From Bacillus cytotoxicus (lineage in GTDB: Bacteria > Bacillota > Bacilli > Bacillales > Bacillaceae_G), in NCBI RefSeq assembly GCF_023715645.1, contig NZ_JAMBOP010000019.1, positions 26,515 through 90,514 of the forward strand: a DNA stretch of 64,000 bases, in the 5' to 3' direction. Positions 9,616 to 19,928 of this stretch are shown here, in pieces (the first letter of the stretch is position 1; each line of letters begins with the position of its first letter). A model generated the notes under the pieces. It did not search any database and was not told the origin of the DNA. It was given only the letters and a program-made list of their open reading frames with translations. Both the position numbers and the translations under genes were made by a program.

Positions 9616-10998
9616 CTATTTTTTTCGCGCACATATCTCTTCTTTTGTTCCAAAGCGCTCAATCGTATAGCGCACTTCGTCATCATCAATGAAATAAACT
9701 TGAAAAGATATATTGCGCTGCAGTTCTTTCTCAAAAAAGATTTGCTGCACATTCGGATGAGCAGCGATTAAAACAGCTTCGTCATCTATTCCATTATAAG
9801 CAATTAATTCTCTTTCTAGCTCATATGCTATCGTTTCATGCGATAACACATAACCACTACCTTGACAAGTTTTGCAATCCGTTAACAACATATCACGAAG
9901 CGATTGTTTTTTTCGTTTTCTTGTTATTTCTAAAATTCCAAGTTCTGTAAATCCCAATACTCTCGTATAAGTATGGTCTTTTTCTAAATGCGACTTTACA
10001 ATTTCTCTTATTTTTTCTTTTTCTTCGCGGCGCTTCATATTTATAAAATCAATTAAAATCATTCCGCCAATGTCACGAAGTCGCAGCTGCCTTGCAATTT
10101 CTTTTGCCGCTATTTCATTTGTGCGCAGTACTGTATCTTGTAAATTTTGTTTCCCGGTAAATTTGCCAGTATTTACATCGATTACAGTCATCGTTTCCAT
10201 TTGTTCAATGAGTAAATACGCTCCGTTTGGAAGCCACACTACTTTTTTCAGTGCCTTTTCAATTTCACGATCAATTCCATAGCGAGCAAATAACGGCGTC
10301 TTTTCATGAAAGAAAGTAATTTTTTCTGCACCTATTTTTTCTTCTAATTCTTGTATCATACTACGCTGATCCACAATCACTTGCGAAATCGTCTCTACTG
10401 GTATTTCTTGAAGAATTCGATCTAAAAAACTAGAAGGAGAATAAGAGAGCAGCGGCGCCTTTCCTCGCTGTTCTTGTTTTTTTACAAGTTCAAATTGAGA
10501 TTGAAGTCGCTGCATCTCTGCTTGAACTTCTTGAATCTGTACTTTTTCACATGCAGAACGGAAAATAAATCCTCCTGTTTCTTCTAGCGCAAGAAGTTGT
10601 TCACGCTTTTTCTCATTTTTTATTTTCCGGGAAACGGCAAAAACCGTGTCATAGGGCATATGCACAACATATTTCCCAGTAAATTCTATATTTGCTGTTA
10701 TCTTTGGTCCTTTCGTATCAATCGCTTCTTTCACAACTTGTACGAGAAGTGCTTGCCCTTCGTGTAATCGCATAGATGATGGCACATTTTCATAGGACAA
10801 ATAAGCATGCTTTTCCAAACCAATATTAACAAAAGCCGCGTTCATCCCTGCGATTGTTCGCATGACGCGTCCAATATATATATTTCCAACAATTTGTGCT
10901 TGTTCATTTCGTTGCCATAACAGTTCTACAATCTCTTTCTCTTCTTCAACAGCAACTCGCTTTTCCGAACCGCTGTAATTTATGTATAACGTCTTCAA
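9616..10998 (-). CDS. rng: Ribonuclease G (RNase E/G family)
   Basis: This 460-residue enzyme of the RNase E/G family cleaves single-stranded RNA and takes part in rRNA processing and mRNA turnover. An S1 domain lies at about residues 35-115 (VGNIYIGRVMRTIAGMNAAFV). The catalytic metal site is in VIDVNTGKFTGKQ and GGMILIDFINM. A zinc-link CxxC motif (DCKTCQGSGYV) is near residue 380. The family member here ends soon after that, as RNase G does, without the RNase E scaffold domain. It stands alone between two repeats. Confidence 0.93.
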   Translation of the reverse strand: MKTLYINYSGSEKRVAVEEEKEIVELLWQRNEQAQIVGNIYIGRVMRTIAGMNAAFVNIGLEKHAYLSYENVPSSMRLHEGQALLVQVVKEAIDTKGPKITANIEFTGKYVVHMPYDTVFAVSRKIKNEKKREQLLALEETGGFIFRSACEKVQIQEVQAEMQRLQSQFELVKKQEQRGKAPLLSYSPSSFLDRILQEIPVETISQVIVDQRSMIQELEEKIGAEKITFFHEKTPLFARYGIDREIEKALKKVVWLPNGAYLLIEQMETMTVIDVNTGKFTGKQNLQDTVLRTNEIAAKEIARQLRLRDIGGMILIDFINMKRREEKEKIREIVKSHLEKDHTYTRVLGFTELGILEITRKRKKQSLRDMLLTDCKTCQGSGYVLSHETIAYELERELIAYNGIDDEAVLIAAHPNVQQIFFEKELQRNISFQVYFIDDDEVRYTIERFGTKEEICARKK

Positions 10999-11026
10999 AA
11001 TTAATTCCTCACTTTTATCCTTTTTT

Positions 11027-11255
11027 GTAGCTACTCAGTCATACATTTCATTGGAAAGTTATTTTCATGTTTTAGCATCTAGATTGCTGTCATGAAGATA
11101 AAAATGGCAATGCACCTCACTACCTTTCTTTGTTTAAAAACGTTGCACGTGGCAGGAAGAGGCCCTGACCGCTTCTATGCATGGCCAGTTGCTCTCGCCA
11201 ATCTAAAAAGAAAGTGGTTTTCCTGCCTTTTTTCATAGAGGGACTGAGTAGTTAT
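11027..11255. mobile_element. Family B MITE, copy B1, with exact 8-bp target duplication
   Basis: The ends are GTAGCTACTCAG and CTGAGTAGTTAT, inverted repeats of the GTAACTACTCAG type. The element is flanked on both sides by CCTTTTTT (11019-11026 and 11256-11263), an exact 8-bp direct repeat. The interior holds the shared GGCAGGAAGAGGCCCTGACC hairpin module. It has no coding capacity. Confidence 0.85.
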
Positions 11256-11277
11256 CCTTTTTTTATACAATATTAAA

Positions 11278-11305
11278 AGGTTAGTGTCACCGTCAACACT
11301 AACCT
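11278..11305 (-). terminator. Terminator after spoIVFB
   Basis: AGGTTAGTGT (11278-11287) pairs perfectly with ACACTAACCT (11296-11305). The minus strand continues with TTTTAATATT. It overlaps the spoIVFB stop codon. Confidence 0.75.
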
Positions 11306-12159
11306 ATTAACTCTTCTACAGATGATGTTGTTCTTTTTTCGGTAAAATATGCGTAAAGCAATTCATTTTCATCTAATGTGTATTGATTTTTATGATCTCC
11401 ATGTATGATAATGGAATGCTTATATCCCCTTCTAAATTGTGTAAAAATGTGATACAAACTCGTTTCCTTTTGAACTGTAATTGCTTTAACCTTGGCAATT
11501 TCTCGCTTTTTCCCGTAATACCGCTCCAACAAAAAACGCATAAATGCATAGTGACGCTGTTTCCACTCTTGAAATAAAGAAAATGCTAAAAAAAGAAGTA
11601 ATGCCCACATCATTGCATTCTTTCCATTCCAAAAAAATTGCAGCCCTAATACAACACTAAGACAAACAATTGAAATTCTCATCATAATATTGTGCGCTTG
11701 TAAAAATGGATAGCGATGAGATAACATGTTTAGTACAATTTTCCCTCCATCAAGTGGCCAAATCGGTAATAAGTTAAAACATAGAATGATCATATTATTC
11801 CACAGAAAAAAATCGTAAAAACTTTCTCCTATCCAACCTGCCGTGTATAATACATAGGCTACCGCTACCATCCATATGTGTTGAATGGGCCCTGCTATAA
11901 TAACAATCATCTCTTCTTTTAACGGCTTATTCCCATGCTCATCAAGCTCAGCTACCCCACCAAACGGCAAGAGCTGTATTTGCTTAATGCGCCATTTAAA
12001 ATGGGCGGCTGCTATCGCATGGCCCAATTCATGGATAAGAACAATAAAAAATAAAATGAGTACCTCTGTAAAACGAGCTGTAAAAACCGCAATTGCGATA
12101 ATCCCCCAAAACAATGGATGAATTGTAATCTTTGAAAAAATCTCGCTATATTTATTCAA
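11299..12159 (-). CDS. spoIVFB: Stage IV sporulation protein FB, intramembrane metalloprotease
   Basis: This site-2-type protease in the outer forespore membrane cleaves pro-sigma-K in the mother cell. The 286 residues show the zinc motif HELGH (in LIHELGHAIAAA, about residue 43) and the second metal-ligand motif NLLPIWPLDGGK near residue 130, within six hydrophobic segments. A C-terminal soluble (CBS-like) part follows. Its start overlaps spoIVFA by 8 bp. Confidence 0.96.
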   Translation of the reverse strand: MNKYSEIFSKITIHPLFWGIIAIAVFTARFTEVLILFFIVLIHELGHAIAAAHFKWRIKQIQLLPFGGVAELDEHGNKPLKEEMIVIIAGPIQHIWMVAVAYVLYTAGWIGESFYDFFLWNNMIILCFNLLPIWPLDGGKIVLNMLSHRYPFLQAHNIMMRISIVCLSVVLGLQFFWNGKNAMMWALLLFLAFSLFQEWKQRHYAFMRFLLERYYGKKREIAKVKAITVQKETSLYHIFTQFRRGYKHSIIIHGDHKNQYTLDENELLYAYFTEKRTTSSVEELIG

Positions 12160-12868
12160 ATGAAATCACCTGAATTGGATCAATAAATTTTTCGTCCTTT
12201 TTAAATGCAAAATAAAATTTTCCATTTGCAACTGTTCCAACTTTTTGTTTTTTCGCTACATAATCATATAACTTAACTGATGTTTCACCTAAATTTCCGT
12301 ACCAAGATTCCGTACCGTCTGCATGTTGAATTTCAATTGTATTTCCAAACTCCTCTTTTTGACCAATCGAGACCACAATTCCTTCATTAACTGATTCCAC
12401 AACAGCATTTGTGGCTGTTTGTACAAACACACCTTGTCCGTTTACCTGAAAATTTTGCATCACTTTTCCCGAGGCAGGAACAGCGTAATTCTTTTCCTTC
12501 TGCGGAATTTTCTTTTCACTAGAAGGCAAAAAAGATAGCGGTTTTCCAAACTTTGATTCATACCACTTCGAAACATATGCAAATTGAAATTCTTCTTTCA
12601 TCACTTGTTTCACAACTGTACGTGGTTCCTCAAAAGAATTTGCTTGGTTTTTAAATAAGATAGCTACAGCAAGTACAAGAATAGCAGATAGTAACAACTT
12701 AAAGAGAAATATTTCCTTTCGGAAGAGAGGATATATTTCTTCACCTTCTTCAATAAGCAGCGGTTTATATTCCTGTTCTTCATACGAAAACAATTCATCT
12801 TCTTTTTCTTGCTGCGCTTTCCTCTTAGCAATCCGTTTTTTTATTTCTTCTACTCGTTTATCTCTCAT
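12152..12868 (-). CDS. spoIVFA: Stage IV sporulation protein FA, inhibitor/anchor of SpoIVFB
   Basis: This regulatory partner holds SpoIVFB inactive in the outer forespore membrane until the forespore signal arrives. The 238-residue protein has an acidic, lysine-rich N-terminus, one membrane helix at about residues 52-70 and a C-terminal M23/LytM-like domain (from about 125) with VVSIGQKEEFGNTIEIQHAD. The catalytic HxH metal motif of active M23 peptidases is not seen, as expected for a non-enzymatic member. It overlaps spoIVFB. Confidence 0.94.
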   Translation of the reverse strand: MRDKRVEEIKKRIAKRKAQQEKEDELFSYEEQEYKPLLIEEGEEIYPLFRKEIFLFKLLLSAILVLAVAILFKNQANSFEEPRTVVKQVMKEEFQFAYVSKWYESKFGKPLSFLPSSEKKIPQKEKNYAVPASGKVMQNFQVNGQGVFVQTATNAVVESVNEGIVVSIGQKEEFGNTIEIQHADGTESWYGNLGETSVKLYDYVAKKQKVGTVANGKFYFAFKKDEKFIDPIQVISFE

Positions 12869-12991
12869 CCTGACCCCTTCCTCTTTCCATCAGTTTGTAC
12901 ATATGTATGAGTTGCCCTAGAAAGATATTCATGGGAATGCTATTCTCCTAGAAGGTCATGAAGCGTACCAGTAGCTTTCTCCGAAACAAAA

Positions 12992-13019
12992 AAGCACTCC
13001 GCATATTTGCGAAGTGCTC
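12992..13019 (-). terminator. Terminator after minD
   Basis: On the minus strand the GAGCACTTCGC/GCGGAGTGCTT stem is followed by TTTTTT, directly after the minD stop. Confidence 0.85.
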
Positions 13020-13817
13020 TTAACGTATTCCGAAGAATTTTTTCATTTTCGTAAATACTGATTTTTTTTCATTCTCAAACTGTTGCAATGGCACATTTTC
13101 ACCAAGCAAACGTCTTGCAATATTTCGATAAGCAATGGATGCTTTTCCACTCGGTTGCAACGCTACAGGCTCCCCTGTATTTGTTGCTCGAATCACCTCA
13201 TCATCATCTTCTACGACCCCAAGCAATTCAATTGATAAGGTACGTACAATTTCATCTACATCCAACATATCCTGTTCATGAAGCATATGACTGCGTACGC
13301 GATTGATAACTAACTTCGGCGGTTCGATATCTTCTTTTTCCAATAATCCGATAATCCGATCAGCGTCACGCATTGAAGATACTTCTGGTGTTGTCACAAC
13401 GATCGCTTTATCAGCACCTGCCACAGCGTTTTTAAAACCTTGTTCAATACCAGCTGGACAATCAATTAATATGTAATCATAGTCTTGACGTAGTTGCTGT
13501 ATTAATTCTTCCATTTGTTCAGGTGTTACTGCTGATTTATCACTCGTTTGTGCTGCAGGTAATAAATAGAGTTCATCAAAGCGCTTATCTCTAATAAGAG
13601 CTTGTGGTAAACGACAACGCCCTTCAACAACATCAACGAGATCATATACAATGCGGTTTTCCAGCCCCATTACTACGTCTAAATTTCTCAAACCGATATC
13701 TGTATCAATCAAACATATTTTTTTCCCAGATAACGCCAAGGCTGTACCAATATTTGCAGACGTTGTAGTCTTACCTACTCCGCCTTTTCCAGATGTAATA
13801 ACTATTGCCTCTCCCAC
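13020..13817 (-). CDS. minD: Septum-site determining ATPase MinD
   Basis: This membrane-binding ATPase recruits MinC to prevent division at the poles. The 265 residues begin with the deviant Walker A motif GKGGVGKTT (about 10-18), contain LIDTDIGLRNLD, DYILIDCPAG and TTPEVSSMRDAD, and end in an amphipathic membrane-targeting helix (FTKMKKFFGIR). minC starts 2 bp upstream. Confidence 0.98.
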   Translation of the reverse strand: MGEAIVITSGKGGVGKTTTSANIGTALALSGKKICLIDTDIGLRNLDVVMGLENRIVYDLVDVVEGRCRLPQALIRDKRFDELYLLPAAQTSDKSAVTPEQMEELIQQLRQDYDYILIDCPAGIEQGFKNAVAGADKAIVVTTPEVSSMRDADRIIGLLEKEDIEPPKLVINRVRSHMLHEQDMLDVDEIVRTLSIELLGVVEDDDEVIRATNTGEPVALQPSGKASIAYRNIARRLLGENVPLQQFENEKKSVFTKMKKFFGIR

Positions 13818-13819
13818 AG

Positions 13820-14509
13820 CTATACAATTCCCCTTTCTAACCTTGTTAAATTAGGTCTAAGATGAGTGAGAAGTTGAATGCGATCGACAACAATGTGATT
13901 GTTCTCATTAATGTAGGCACATTCTGCCCCTTCCGCCCCGTCTTCTTTCTCCTCAGGAGCGCGCGTTGTCACGTCGCTAATCCGAAGCTGCATTGGATTC
14001 ATAACAGAAGCTGCTATAACAGCTTCTGTATCCCCATCATATCCAGCATGTGCAATTCCTCGTAATGCTCCAATAATAAAAATATTTCCTCCAGCGATAA
14101 CCGTACCGCCTGGATTCACATCTCCAATCAATAATAAATCGCCTTTTACATGCAATATTTGACCTGAACGAACAATTTTTGACACAGAAATAATTTCTGT
14201 TTCTTCTTTCCACGCTAACGCTTGTTCTTTCGTTACAACATCACTTTCAATAGAATCTACAACTAAATTCTTTTTATTACGAATTAGCTTGCGCAACTCT
14301 TCTTGTTGCACTTCTGTTACATAACGATTCCCTACTTTGACCTGTACTTCAATTATAGAACGGCCATCACCCTCGTAGTAATGGGTTGAAAGCTTTTCGT
14401 CAAGCTCTTTCAGCAATTCACGAAATGAACAGGAATCATCTAGATGTAATGCTAAGCCATCCTTCGTTCCTTTTATAGTCACATTCTGTTGCTTTTTTTC
14501 TGTCACCAA
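13820..14509 (-). CDS. minC: Septum-site determining protein MinC
   Basis: MinC inhibits FtsZ polymerisation at the cell poles with MinD. The 229 residues have an N-terminal MinC_N domain (1-100) and a C-terminal beta-helix (about 105-210) with glycine-rich turns ([20 protein letters not shown]). It is directly coupled to minD and follows mreBCD, the standard Bacillus cell-shape cluster. Confidence 0.96.
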   Translation of the reverse strand: MVTEKKQQNVTIKGTKDGLALHLDDSCSFRELLKELDEKLSTHYYEGDGRSIIEVQVKVGNRYVTEVQQEELRKLIRNKKNLVVDSIESDVVTKEQALAWKEETEIISVSKIVRSGQILHVKGDLLLIGDVNPGGTVIAGGNIFIIGALRGIAHAGYDGDTEAVIAASVMNPMQLRISDVTTRAPEEKEDGAEGAECAYINENNHIVVDRIQLLTHLRPNLTRLERGIV

Positions 14510-14541
14510 TGCTCACCCCACCGATTTAATTCGACATAAAA

Positions 14542-15084
14542 TCAAAAAATCCTTTTTTCTTTTTCTTCCATAGCATCTGAAAGACGTAAAAGATATCGTT
14601 GCAGTGGGATGCAAAACAGCAGTAAAAAAATTCCGTTCAACAACAGCGTTGGAATAAGACGATCTGTGAAAAAGATATGCGCCGGCATATTCACGCGGCC
14701 AATTAACGTTAGAAATCCATACACATAATACTCTAATGCAGCAATGCTTGCTAATACAATAAAGAACACGATAAACAAGTTCAATTGTAAAATTCGCATT
14801 GCATGATAGACAAGATAAGCTAAAATCGGATAAGCAAATATATACACACCAACTAACTCGGTATGTACGATATCGAATAAAAATCCAAATAATAGTCCAT
14901 AGTAAATACCTTGTACAGAATTAAAATAAATTGTAATAAAACATAACACAATCATTAAAAAATGCGGTGCTACAATTGTATTCTTCCAAAATAGACTCGT
15001 TGGAATAATCGTAGAAAACATATTCTCGAGTACAAATACGAAAAGAAGTAGAAGAGGAAGAATTGCTTTTTTTAAAATCTCCAT
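14542..15084 (-). CDS. mreD: Rod shape-determining membrane protein MreD
   Basis: This 180-residue integral membrane protein has five to six hydrophobic helices and almost no soluble part. It is a partner of MreC and MreB in the elongasome that guides side-wall peptidoglycan synthesis. It lies 12 bp downstream of mreC. Sequence conservation in this family is low, so its position supports the call. Confidence 0.93.
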   Translation of the reverse strand: MEILKKAILPLLLLFVFVLENMFSTIIPTSLFWKNTIVAPHFLMIVLCFITIYFNSVQGIYYGLLFGFLFDIVHTELVGVYIFAYPILAYLVYHAMRILQLNLFIVFFIVLASIAALEYYVYGFLTLIGRVNMPAHIFFTDRLIPTLLLNGIFLLLFCIPLQRYLLRLSDAMEEKEKRIF

Positions 15085-15096
15085 CTCTTCTCCCTC

Positions 15097-15957
15097 CTAT
15101 TTCTCTAAATCTACTGTCGGCATAGTCCGTTTTGCAACCATAACATTGTTGACATCATTTAAGTCTGCTGCAGGCTTGATATAAGCCGTTTGTGTTAATC
15201 CATACTCATCTGCTGTTACTTCAACGATTTGTCCAATAACCAATCCATCTGGGAACACACCACCAAGACCAGAAGTTACAACTGTTTGATCCTTCTCTAC
15301 TTTCACACCAGATGGGATTTTTGTGAAAACAAGTTGCTGCTTCTCTTTATCGTACCCTTCAATTAATCCGAAAACATTACTATCTCCTCGGACAACAGCT
15401 GAAATACGATTTGTTCGGTTTAATGAGCTGATTAACTCAACCGTTGAAGTAAATTGTGAAACGCTTTTTACTTTTCCAATTAAACCTTTTGATGTAATAA
15501 CAGCCGCATCTTTTTGAATGCCTTGTTGTGCACCTTTATCAATACCGATTAGGTCATTCCATTTATCTGGATTGCGGGCAATGACGGTTGCTTGAATTGG
15601 ATTAAAATCACGAAGTGTATCTTTCTTATCAAGCATATCACGAAATTCTGCATTCTCTTTTTCTAATTCTTTTACCTTTACGGATAGTTCTGCATACTTG
15701 TCTATTTTTGATTTTAATTCTTTATTTTCTTCATACGTGCGCTTTACATCTTCTACGTTCTCAAAGAATCCGGCAACATAATTCGCTGGCTTTTGAAATA
15801 CACGTTCTACAACTCCTACGGTATCCTTTACAAACTGCTCTGGCCACGTTAGATTTTTCCGTTCTTTCAATGAGATTCCGATCAATGCCACGAGAAGGAT
15901 AATACTAACTAATAAAACAATTAATCTTTTGTTTAAGAAAAACTGTGGCACGTTCAC
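15097..15957 (-). CDS. mreC: Rod shape-determining protein MreC
   Basis: MreC has one N-terminal membrane helix (about residues 10-28), then a coiled coil (about 68-110, the EENKELKSKIDKYAELSVK region) and a C-terminal double beta-barrel domain exposed outside the membrane. The 286-residue length is typical. It links cytoplasmic MreB to external wall synthases. It lies between mreB and mreD. Confidence 0.96.
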   Translation of the reverse strand: MNVPQFFLNKRLIVLLVSIILLVALIGISLKERKNLTWPEQFVKDTVGVVERVFQKPANYVAGFFENVEDVKRTYEENKELKSKIDKYAELSVKVKELEKENAEFRDMLDKKDTLRDFNPIQATVIARNPDKWNDLIGIDKGAQQGIQKDAAVITSKGLIGKVKSVSQFTSTVELISSLNRTNRISAVVRGDSNVFGLIEGYDKEKQQLVFTKIPSGVKVEKDQTVVTSGLGGVFPDGLVIGQIVEVTADEYGLTQTAYIKPAADLNDVNNVMVAKRTMPTVDLEK

Positions 15958-15998
15958 ACCCTCTTAAATTCACTATTTTTATGTTGAAATACTGGACT

Positions 15999-17015
15999 TT
16001 ATCGAGCATTTTTGAAAAGGTCAATATTGTCTAACGCTTTACCTGTTCCAATAGCTACGCAATCCAATGGATTTTCTGCAACAAGAACTGGCATGTTTGT
16101 TTCTTCGCTAATTACTTTATCTAAATTACGAAGCAACGCACCGCCACCTGTTAACACAATACCACGATCCATAATATCCGCTGCTAATTCTGGTGGAGTT
16201 TTTTCTAATGTATTTTTTACAGACTCAACAATTGCATCTACAGTATCTTTTAACGCTGATGCAATTTCTTCTGGGCGAATTGATACTGTTTTTGGTAATC
16301 CAGTTACTAAGTCACGACCACGAATATCCATTGGCTCAACACCGTCTGGCTCGCCAGCAGAACCGATTTCTAATTTTAATGCTTCTGAAGTTCGTTCCCC
16401 AATCATTAAATTGTAGTTTTTCTTAATGTACTGAATAATTGCATCGTCCATCTCATCACCAGCAACACGAACTGATTGGCTTGTTACAATACCGCCAAGA
16501 GAAATAATAGCTACTTCTGTTGTACCACCGCCGATATCTACAACCATACTTCCTGTTGGTTCCCAAACAGGTAGGTTTGCACCAATTGCTGCTGCAAATG
16601 GTTCTTCAATTGGGTATGCATCACGTGCACCTGCTTGACGAGTTGCATCGATTACCGCACGTTTTTCAACAGCTGTAATACCAGATGGCACACATACCAT
16701 TACATACGGCTTGCGAGAGAAGAAACCATTTGATTTCTGTGCTTGTTGAATATAATATTTCATCATTGTTGCTGTTGTTTCATAGTCCGCGATAACACCG
16801 TCTTTCATCGGGCGAAGTGCCACAACGTTTCCAGGTGTACGACCGATCATTTGTTTTGCATCGTTACCAACTGCAACAATTTGCTTTGTGTCTGTTTGCA
16901 ATGCCACAACAGATGGCTCGCGTACAACGACACCTTTCCCTTTTACGTATACAAGCGTATTCGCTGTTCCTAAGTCTATTCCAAGGTCACGAGTAAAACC
17001 ACCAAATCCAAACAT
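15999..17015 (-). CDS. mreB: Actin-like cell-shape protein MreB
   Basis: MreB is a bacterial actin that forms membrane-bound filaments organising lateral wall synthesis. The 338 residues show the actin-family phosphate loops ([10 protein letters not shown] near residue 13 and [15 protein letters not shown] near 160) and the adenosine motif [15 protein letters not shown] near 285. It is the first gene of mreBCD-minCD. Confidence 0.98.
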   Translation of the reverse strand: MFGFGGFTRDLGIDLGTANTLVYVKGKGVVVREPSVVALQTDTKQIVAVGNDAKQMIGRTPGNVVALRPMKDGVIADYETTATMMKYYIQQAQKSNGFFSRKPYVMVCVPSGITAVEKRAVIDATRQAGARDAYPIEEPFAAAIGANLPVWEPTGSMVVDIGGGTTEVAIISLGGIVTSQSVRVAGDEMDDAIIQYIKKNYNLMIGERTSEALKLEIGSAGEPDGVEPMDIRGRDLVTGLPKTVSIRPEEIASALKDTVDAIVESVKNTLEKTPPELAADIMDRGIVLTGGGALLRNLDKVISEETNMPVLVAENPLDCVAIGTGKALDNIDLFKNAR

Positions 17016-17184
17016 ATTCTATATCTTCCTTTCTGATTTTAACAAAATGCTTATTTTTCTTTTTAATATTATTATATTTATATAAAACATAACGTTTTTA
17101 CATGTTCTTTGTTATATGGTAGACAAACGCCTACAAAAAACTCATAACTCACATTATAAAACAAAATAAAGAAAAAAAATAGTC

Positions 17185-17862
17185 TTAAATATGACCTTTA
17201 TCTTTTAAACTAACGAATTTATGGTCACCAATAATAATATGATCGAGAATTTCAATGCCAATAATTCTCCCGCATTCTACAAGCCTCTTCGTCACTTCAA
17301 TATCTTCTCGGCTTGGCGCGGGGTCTCCGGAGGGATGATTATGAAGACATATAATAGAGGCAGCAGCGCGGCGAAAAGCTTCCTTGAACACCTCGCGCGG
17401 ATGCACAATCGAGGCATTCAAACTTCCAATAAATATAGTTTGCCGATGCATTACTTGATTTTTCGTGTTTAAATATAAACATACAAAATGCTCCTGTTGT
17501 AAAAAGCGCATCTCCTCCATCATGTAACGTGCGCAATCTTCTGGATTACGAATGCTGTATCGATTTTGATACTCTAAACGTACCATTCTTCGTCCTAGTT
17601 CAAAAGCAGCAATAAGTTGGGATGCTTTTGCTACCCCAACGCCATGAATGCTTGTCATCTCTTCAACTGTTGCATCTTTTAACATTCGTAATCCGTCAAA
17701 ATGATGCAAAATTCGATTTGCTAATGTTAAGACCGACTCCTCTTTTGAACCAGTTCGAAGTAATATAGCGAGAAGTTCTATGTTTGATAAGCTGCTTGCT
17801 CCTTCTAGCAATAAACGTTCCCGTGGTTGATCTTCCCTCACAACATCACGAATGCAGCTCAT
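17185..17862 (-). CDS. radC: RadC/YsxA family protein (JAB domain)
   Basis: This is a 225-residue protein with an N-terminal helix-hairpin-helix part (SIHGVGVAKASQL, about residues 70-82) and a C-terminal JAB/MPN metal-binding domain with the HNHPSGDPAPSRED motif. The historical link to DNA repair is doubtful and the biochemical role is unsettled. It sits between maf and mreB, the conserved order. Confidence 0.95.
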   Translation of the reverse strand: MSCIRDVVREDQPRERLLLEGASSLSNIELLAILLRTGSKEESVLTLANRILHHFDGLRMLKDATVEEMTSIHGVGVAKASQLIAAFELGRRMVRLEYQNRYSIRNPEDCARYMMEEMRFLQQEHFVCLYLNTKNQVMHRQTIFIGSLNASIVHPREVFKEAFRRAAASIICLHNHPSGDPAPSREDIEVTKRLVECGRIIGIEILDHIIIGDHKFVSLKDKGHI

Positions 17863-17875
17863 ATTCCATCCCCCT

Positions 17876-18436
17876 TTACATATTAAATTGTTTCAACTCG
17901 CGCACAACGCGTGCAATCGGCAAGCCAACAATCGCATAATAATCACCTTGTATATGCTGAACAAAAATTGCACCTTTTCCCTGTATCCCATAGCTACCAG
18001 CTTTATCAAGCGGTTCTTTCGTTTGCACATATGCATGAATTTCTTCTTCAGTTAATTCCCAAAACGTTACTTCTGCGCGCTCATAAAATGTCACTGTTTT
18101 CTCTTTTGAAATAAGAGCAACTCCTGTAAATACCTCATGAGTTTTTCCTGATAAGAGCTGCAGCATTTCTTTCGCTTCCCTCTCATCCTCTGGTTTCCCT
18201 AGAATACGCGACTCAAAAGTAACAATTGTGTCAGCACCAAGTACAACGCAGTCTTCGTAATCTTTTGCTACAGCAGACGCTTTTTGTAATGCCAGTGACA
18301 TCACAATATCATGCGGTGATGAATATGCACCAATCGTTTCTTCTACATCGCTAACTACAACCTCAAATGGCATCTCCACAAGCTCAAGTAATTCTTTACG
18401 TCTTGGTGAACCAGACGCTAAAATAAGTTTTTTCAT
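17876..18436 (-). CDS. maf: Maf-like nucleotide pyrophosphatase
   Basis: This 186-residue Maf protein hydrolyses modified or non-canonical nucleoside triphosphates and is linked to septum arrest in B. subtilis. It shows the [10 protein letters not shown] signature at the N-terminus, the catalytic region VVLGADTIV and SYGIQGKGA. The start is ATG at 18434-18436 because AAAGGAG lies 5 bp before it; an in-frame GTG 15 bp upstream lacks such a site. Confidence 0.95.
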   Translation of the reverse strand: MKKLILASGSPRRKELLELVEMPFEVVVSDVEETIGAYSSPHDIVMSLALQKASAVAKDYEDCVVLGADTIVTFESRILGKPEDEREAKEMLQLLSGKTHEVFTGVALISKEKTVTFYERAEVTFWELTEEEIHAYVQTKEPLDKAGSYGIQGKGAIFVQHIQGDYYAIVGLPIARVVRELKQFNM

Positions 18437-18548
18437 ACGTTCTCCTTTCACTTTTAAAATTAGCAGGAAGATACAGCATAACCATACTAAATATATAGAT
18501 TCTCCTCAAATTTTAAAAATATCATTTTTCCTTTTAAAAAATACAAAA

Positions 18549-18581
18549 GAAAGGAAAAAGCACCACCTTGCTTTTCCTTTC
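18549..18581 (-). terminator. Hairpin terminator between spoIIB and maf
   Basis: GAAAGGAAAAAGC (18549-18561) pairs with GCTTTTCCTTTC (18570-18581), and the minus strand continues CTTTTGTAT. It lies downstream of spoIIB. Confidence 0.65.
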
Positions 18582-18663
18582 TTCAAATAAGTAATAGAAA
18601 AAACATTTCTATTCTAATGGTAATTGAAATCTCATCTATTATATCTCCATTTTAATTTCCCGC

Positions 18664-18826
18664 AACATAAACCGCTGCTATGCAGAATAAAAGATGCCTG
18701 ATACTTGCTTGATTTCTTTGTTTGAAATCTCGCATGTGGCAGGAAAAGGCCCTGACCGCTTCTATGCACGGCCAGATGCTCTCGTCCCTACCTAAAAAAG
18801 AAATGGGCTTTTATATCATTTTTCAC
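18664..18826. repeat. Family A dispersed element, copy A3 (ends worn)
   Basis: The central block GTGGCAGGAAAAGGCCCTGA with CGGCCAGATGCTCTCG is intact. The TATATAAATCC termini are no longer clear. It occupies the space between the terminator and the spoIIB stop codon. Confidence 0.7.
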
Positions 18827-18842
18827 ATTGTACATATAATTA

Positions 18843-19787
18843 TTATACGTTTTTGTTTTTTTGTGAAACTATTTTTTCATAAGAAAGAAAGTTATCTACT
18901 AACACTTGCTGTAATTTCGTCATCGTTTCCATATCTTGTTTTCCCTCTTGTATTGTTTGCACAGACACCGATGCATATGTAAACAACTTTTTTAAGTCAT
19001 CCTGCTTTAGTGCTGCCTCTTCCTTTTTTATTGCTTTCCATTCATTTTCAATCTGTTCTATATCTGTTTTACTTATTTTGTTCCCGGACTGCATCACAGC
19101 TTCTTGTTTCAATAATTTCCCATATAACGATTGTAACTTTTCCAAAAACGCTCCATACTCTTGATCCTGTTTTAAGAGTGCCTGATCTGTAATCTCCCAT
19201 TTCTTTTTCACAACTGATATATCTTTTTGTTTGTATTGCGTAATTAGCTGCATAACAGATTGTTCATCATGCGCCATTCCAAGAACGAGTAAATATTTAT
19301 CTCCTGACTGCATAACTGCTCCAGGAACGCCATTTTCTTGTAACTCCTGTAATGATGCCTGTCCTTTTTCTTTCGAAGAAAAGACTCCGCCCTGTACAAA
19401 ATAAATTGTTAGCGGTGCTAAAGCCTGTGGTGCTGGTTTCTCATTTGTCGGTTTTTTTGTTTCATTTTTCTCCGTAACATTTGCTGCTGGTGCTGTCGTT
19501 TCACGAACAGTTTCTTGTCCCGTTAATAAGTGCAGCATTCCCATTCCAAACCCTGTCCCAATTACAATCGCTGTCGATACCGTGAGAACAATCCTATTAC
19601 TCCATCCCTTTTTCCCTTTACGTATTGATGCTGCATGCTTTTGAAACGACACAACATTATTTGTCACCGTATTCTCCGGAAGCACCCAATCAAACTCTTC
19701 TTTTTTTGTTTCCTCTTCTTTCTTCTCTATATAATCCGCTGCCGTTCCATTCACTTTAATTGAAATTGGTCGCGATTGTTTGTCCAT
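18843..19787 (-). CDS. spoIIB: Stage II sporulation protein B-like SPOR-domain membrane protein
   Basis: SpoIIB localises to the sporulation septum and aids engulfment. This 314-residue protein has a cytoplasmic N-terminus, one membrane helix at about residues 67-88, a low-complexity Thr/Lys/Pro linker and a SPOR-type peptidoglycan-binding region (about 125-205, TIYFVQGGVFSSKEKGQASL), then a helical C-terminus. Position between maf and folC matches B. subtilis spoIIB; the comC gene found there is absent. The start is the ATG with AAGGAG 7 bp upstream (19785-19787). Confidence 0.85.
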   Translation of the reverse strand: MDKQSRPISIKVNGTAADYIEKKEEETKKEEFDWVLPENTVTNNVVSFQKHAASIRKGKKGWSNRIVLTVSTAIVIGTGFGMGMLHLLTGQETVRETTAPAANVTEKNETKKPTNEKPAPQALAPLTIYFVQGGVFSSKEKGQASLQELQENGVPGAVMQSGDKYLLVLGMAHDEQSVMQLITQYKQKDISVVKKKWEITDQALLKQDQEYGAFLEKLQSLYGKLLKQEAVMQSGNKISKTDIEQIENEWKAIKKEEAALKQDDLKKLFTYASVSVQTIQEGKQDMETMTKLQQVLVDNFLSYEKIVSQKNKNV

Positions 19788-19928
19788 GCCCACACTCCTT
19801 ACTTCTTATCATTGCCAGCATCGTATCATACTCGTTTCAAAAAAAAACGAGATACTTGTCAAAGAGGTTCGTCAAATTATCCTATATTGTTATCTTATAT
19901 GTATGCTTACGTCTTTATTTGTAGAACA

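Noticed and set aside
9505-9771. Open frame of 88 codons on the plus strand
   Set aside because: It starts inside repeat copy A2 and runs antisense into rng; it is explained by the repeat and by the coding bias of rng.
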